Assembly: GCA_036496425.1 (NCBI GenBank)
Contig: DASXLG010000146.1
Coordinates: 1-33,257, forward strand
DNA from: Terriglobia bacterium
GTDB lineage: Bacteria; Acidobacteriota; Terriglobia; 20CM-2-55-15
DNA: 33,257 nt
Direction of reading: 5' to 3'
Below are positions 31,334 through 33,257 of the stretch, one piece after another. The position numbers and the translations under genes are program-made. Position 1 is the stretch's first letter. Each line of letters begins with the position of its first letter. Under the pieces are notes generated by a model. The model did no database searches, had not been told where the DNA came from, and saw only the letters and a program-made list of their open reading frames with translations.

Positions 31334-33257
31334 GTGTATCCAGAAGGAGTTTTCTAAAGACTTCGGGCGCGCTCATCGTCAGCTTCACCATGATGCCGGA
31401 GGACGTCTTTTCGCAGCGGCTCGACGGGGCGAGCAGCAATCAGCTCGATGCCTGGTTGTCGATCAATGCGGACGGCAGCGTGACCGCTTTTACCGGTAAA
31501 TGTGAACTGGGTCACGGTCTCTATACCGCCCAGATGCAACTGGTCGCGGAAGAATTATCAGTTCCTTTCCAGCGCGTGAAGTTGATTCAGTGCGACACGG
31601 CCCTGACGCCGGATCAGGGCACGACCTCCGGAGCCCAATCCCATCCGACCAACTTCAATCAGGGTGCGCTCGCGCTCGCCGGCGCCACCGCCCGTGAAGC
31701 GCTCCTGCAAATGGCATCGGTCCGGCTGGCTGTGCCGGCAGATCAGTTGATCGTGAAGGACGGCGTGATCACTGCCAAATCCGATGCGTCGAAAAAAGTC
31801 AGTTACACCGATTTGATCGGCGATAAGAAGTTCAATCTGACGCTGAACAAAAACGCGAAGCGGAAGAGTCCGGGCGAATGGACGGTTCTCGGCACGCCGG
31901 TGCCGCGCATCGAGATTCCGGCAATGGCTACAGGCGAATTCGAATACGTCCATAACGTTCGTGTGCCGGGCATGCTGTATGGACAAGTGGTACGTCCCCC
32001 GGCGGTCGGCTCGAATGTCATGAATGTCGACGAGAGTTCCGTTTCGGGTCTTCCCGGTGTCGTGAAGGTTGTCGTCAAAAAGAATTTCGTGGGCGTCGTG
32101 GCAGAGAAGCCCTGGCGGGCGATTCAAGCAGCAAACAAGCTGAAGATCACCTGGACTTCCGGGACGGGCCTTCCTAAACAGACCGAGATTCACAATTACC
32201 TGCGAAGCCGGAAGCCCACTCGTGACACCTGGCTGGTGAACTCGAAGGACGTTGACGCCAGGTTTGCCCAGGCCGCCAAGGTCGTCGAGGCGACCTACCT
32301 TTATCCATACCAGATGCACGGTTCGATGGGAACGTCGTGCGCCGTAGCGGACGTCCAGGGTGGTAAAGCGACCGTCTATTCCCCGACGCAGGCGGTTTAT
32401 CCCCTTCGAAGCACGCTCGCGATGCTGCTCGGCATGCAAGCTGAGAATGTCCACGTCATATTCAAAATGGGCGCCGGTTGTTACGGCATTAACGGAGCGG
32501 ATACTGTCTCGTACGATGCCGCGCTGTTGTCTCAAGCTGTCGGGAAACCTGTACGGATTCAACTGACCCGAAAAGACGAAATGGGGTGGGAAAACTACGG
32601 TCTGGCTTTCGTCATCGATCAGCGCGCGGCCCTCGACAAGGACGGCACGATCCTGGCGTGGGATTATGAAGGCTGGTCGCCGACACTCGGCGGACGTCCC
32701 GGAAACAACAGTCCAGGAAACGTCGTCACCGGCTTTCTCGCTGGTTTCCCTCCTGCTCCCTTTGCCGCACGAACACCGGCCCCGGACCCGGCCAATTACG
32801 GTAACAACAGCAATGCGGTCCCATCGTATGTTGCGGGCGCCGTGAACGGCCGCAGCGGCGGCACGGGCGTGATCCGCAGTGAGCGAGTGCTGTCGCACGA
32901 TGTTCCCTCGCCGTTGTTTACCGGACCACTGCGGTCTCCGGCCCGTCTTCAGAACACGTTTGCGCACGAGTCGTTCATAGACGAGATCGCCGCGCAGGCA
33001 AAGGCCGACCCGGTGGAATTCCGGCTCCGCCATCTCAGCGATACCCGTTTGATGGATGTGGTCAAAGGAGCGGCGAAGGCGGCCAACTGGGACACGCGGC
33101 CGTCACCGCGGAATGCCGCTCCTCGCCGGACCGGCACTGTCAGCGGTCGTGGGATTTCCTGCGTCTTGTATGAGGGCGACAACGGCTATTGCTCCGCGGT
33201 CGCCGAGGTCGAAGTGAACCAGGATACGGGGCGCATCGCGGTTAAGCGGCTTGTCAT
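31330..33257 (+). CDS. Molybdopterin-binding subunit of a molybdenum hydroxylase (partial)
   Basis: The gene runs off the right edge; about 642 residues are visible. The start is GTG at 31330, overlapping the previous stop. A Tat signal, SRRSFLKTSGALIVSF, puts the complex in the periplasm. Then come LSINADGSVTAFTGKCELGHG, the hammerhead domain with VRVPGMLYGQVVRPPAV (from ~residue 200), and the cofactor-binding region HVIFKMGAGCYGINGAD with M380. The GCYG(I/H)NGAD form resembles nicotinate dehydrogenase B-type subunits rather than the GGGFGRR form of isoquinoline oxidoreductase. DPVEFRLRHL near the end is typical. It oxidises a carbon centre, probably an N-heterocycle or aldehyde; the substrate is not known. 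A cytochrome c subunit may follow outside the window. Confidence 0.92.
   Translation, partial: MSVSRRSFLKTSGALIVSFTMMPEDVFSQRLDGASSNQLDAWLSINADGSVTAFTGKCELGHGLYTAQMQLVAEELSVPFQRVKLIQCDTALTPDQGTTSGAQSHPTNFNQGALALAGATAREALLQMASVRLAVPADQLIVKDGVITAKSDASKKVSYTDLIGDKKFNLTLNKNAKRKSPGEWTVLGTPVPRIEIPAMATGEFEYVHNVRVPGMLYGQVVRPPAVGSNVMNVDESSVSGLPGVVKVVVKKNFVGVVAEKPWRAIQAANKLKITWTSGTGLPKQTEIHNYLRSRKPTRDTWLVNSKDVDARFAQAAKVVEATYLYPYQMHGSMGTSCAVADVQGGKATVYSPTQAVYPLRSTLAMLLGMQAENVHVIFKMGAGCYGINGADTVSYDAALLSQAVGKPVRIQLTRKDEMGWENYGLAFVIDQRAALDKDGTILAWDYEGWSPTLGGRPGNNSPGNVVTGFLAGFPPAPFAARTPAPDPANYGNNSNAVPSYVAGAVNGRSGGTGVIRSERVLSHDVPSPLFTGPLRSPARLQNTFAHESFIDEIAAQAKADPVEFRLRHLSDTRLMDVVKGAAKAANWDTRPSPRNAAPRRTGTVSGRGISCVLYEGDNGYCSAVAEVEVNQDTGRIAVKRLV

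Noticed and set aside
31558-33033. Long minus-strand frame (491 codons) at the right edge
   Set aside because: It lies opposite the molybdopterin subunit, whose plus-strand frame is open, begins with a Tat signal and has clear family motifs.

Overview
The window looks like a chromosomal segment from a soil-type Acidobacteriota genome (inferred from the DUF6152 protein, the secreted LTG(V/N)W-type proteins, the tandem beta-domain secreted protein and moderately high GC; no rRNA or marker gene confirms it). It is gene-dense, with no tRNA, rRNA, CRISPR array or transposase seen.

Region 1 (1-13858, + strand) is one tightly packed operon for alpha-glucan and trehalose metabolism: a trehalose synthase-maltokinase fusion, a 4-alpha-glucanotransferase (MalQ), branching enzyme (GlgB), TreZ, a GH57/DUF3536 protein and TreY. 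Most junctions overlap by 1-38 bases. The set joins the TreS-maltokinase arm of the GlgE pathway (maltose-1-phosphate into branched glucan) with the TreY/TreZ route (glucan ends into trehalose), so glucan and trehalose could interconvert from one transcript. The window opens on the last nine codons of another gene, possibly glgE.

Region 2 (13855-21343) holds a secreted protein of unknown function, a small RRM-type RNA-binding protein, then a minus-strand operon of an RND adaptor, a CzcA-like RND metal pump and a histone-deacetylase-fold amidohydrolase, followed upstream by a fibronectin-III protein with a strong hairpin behind it. No outer-membrane channel gene is visible.

Region 3 (21344-22962) is the most unusual. 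An orphan XRE-type antitoxin-like gene and a DUF433 antitoxin with a 29-residue stump of its DUF5615 toxin face each other across about 414 bases of degenerate tandem repeat. The repeat has a period close to 20.25 bases, two helical turns, and fills the whole space between the two genes. The toxin stump ends where the periodic DNA begins.

Region 4 (22963-24807, +) encodes three secreted proteins: DUF6152, an LTGVW-type protein and DUF4136. A long imperfect inverted repeat separates them from a five-gene minus-strand run (28710-24899): YqaA-like VTT protein, small membrane protein, BON-domain protein, YihY-like protein and MFS exporter.

Region 5 (28793-33257) has two paralogous DedA genes that converge and overlap by 172 bases, a perfect 35-bp inverted repeat next to the start of an LTGNW-type secreted protein, and a two-subunit molybdenum hydroxylase (2Fe-2S subunit plus Tat-exported molybdopterin subunit) that runs off the right edge.
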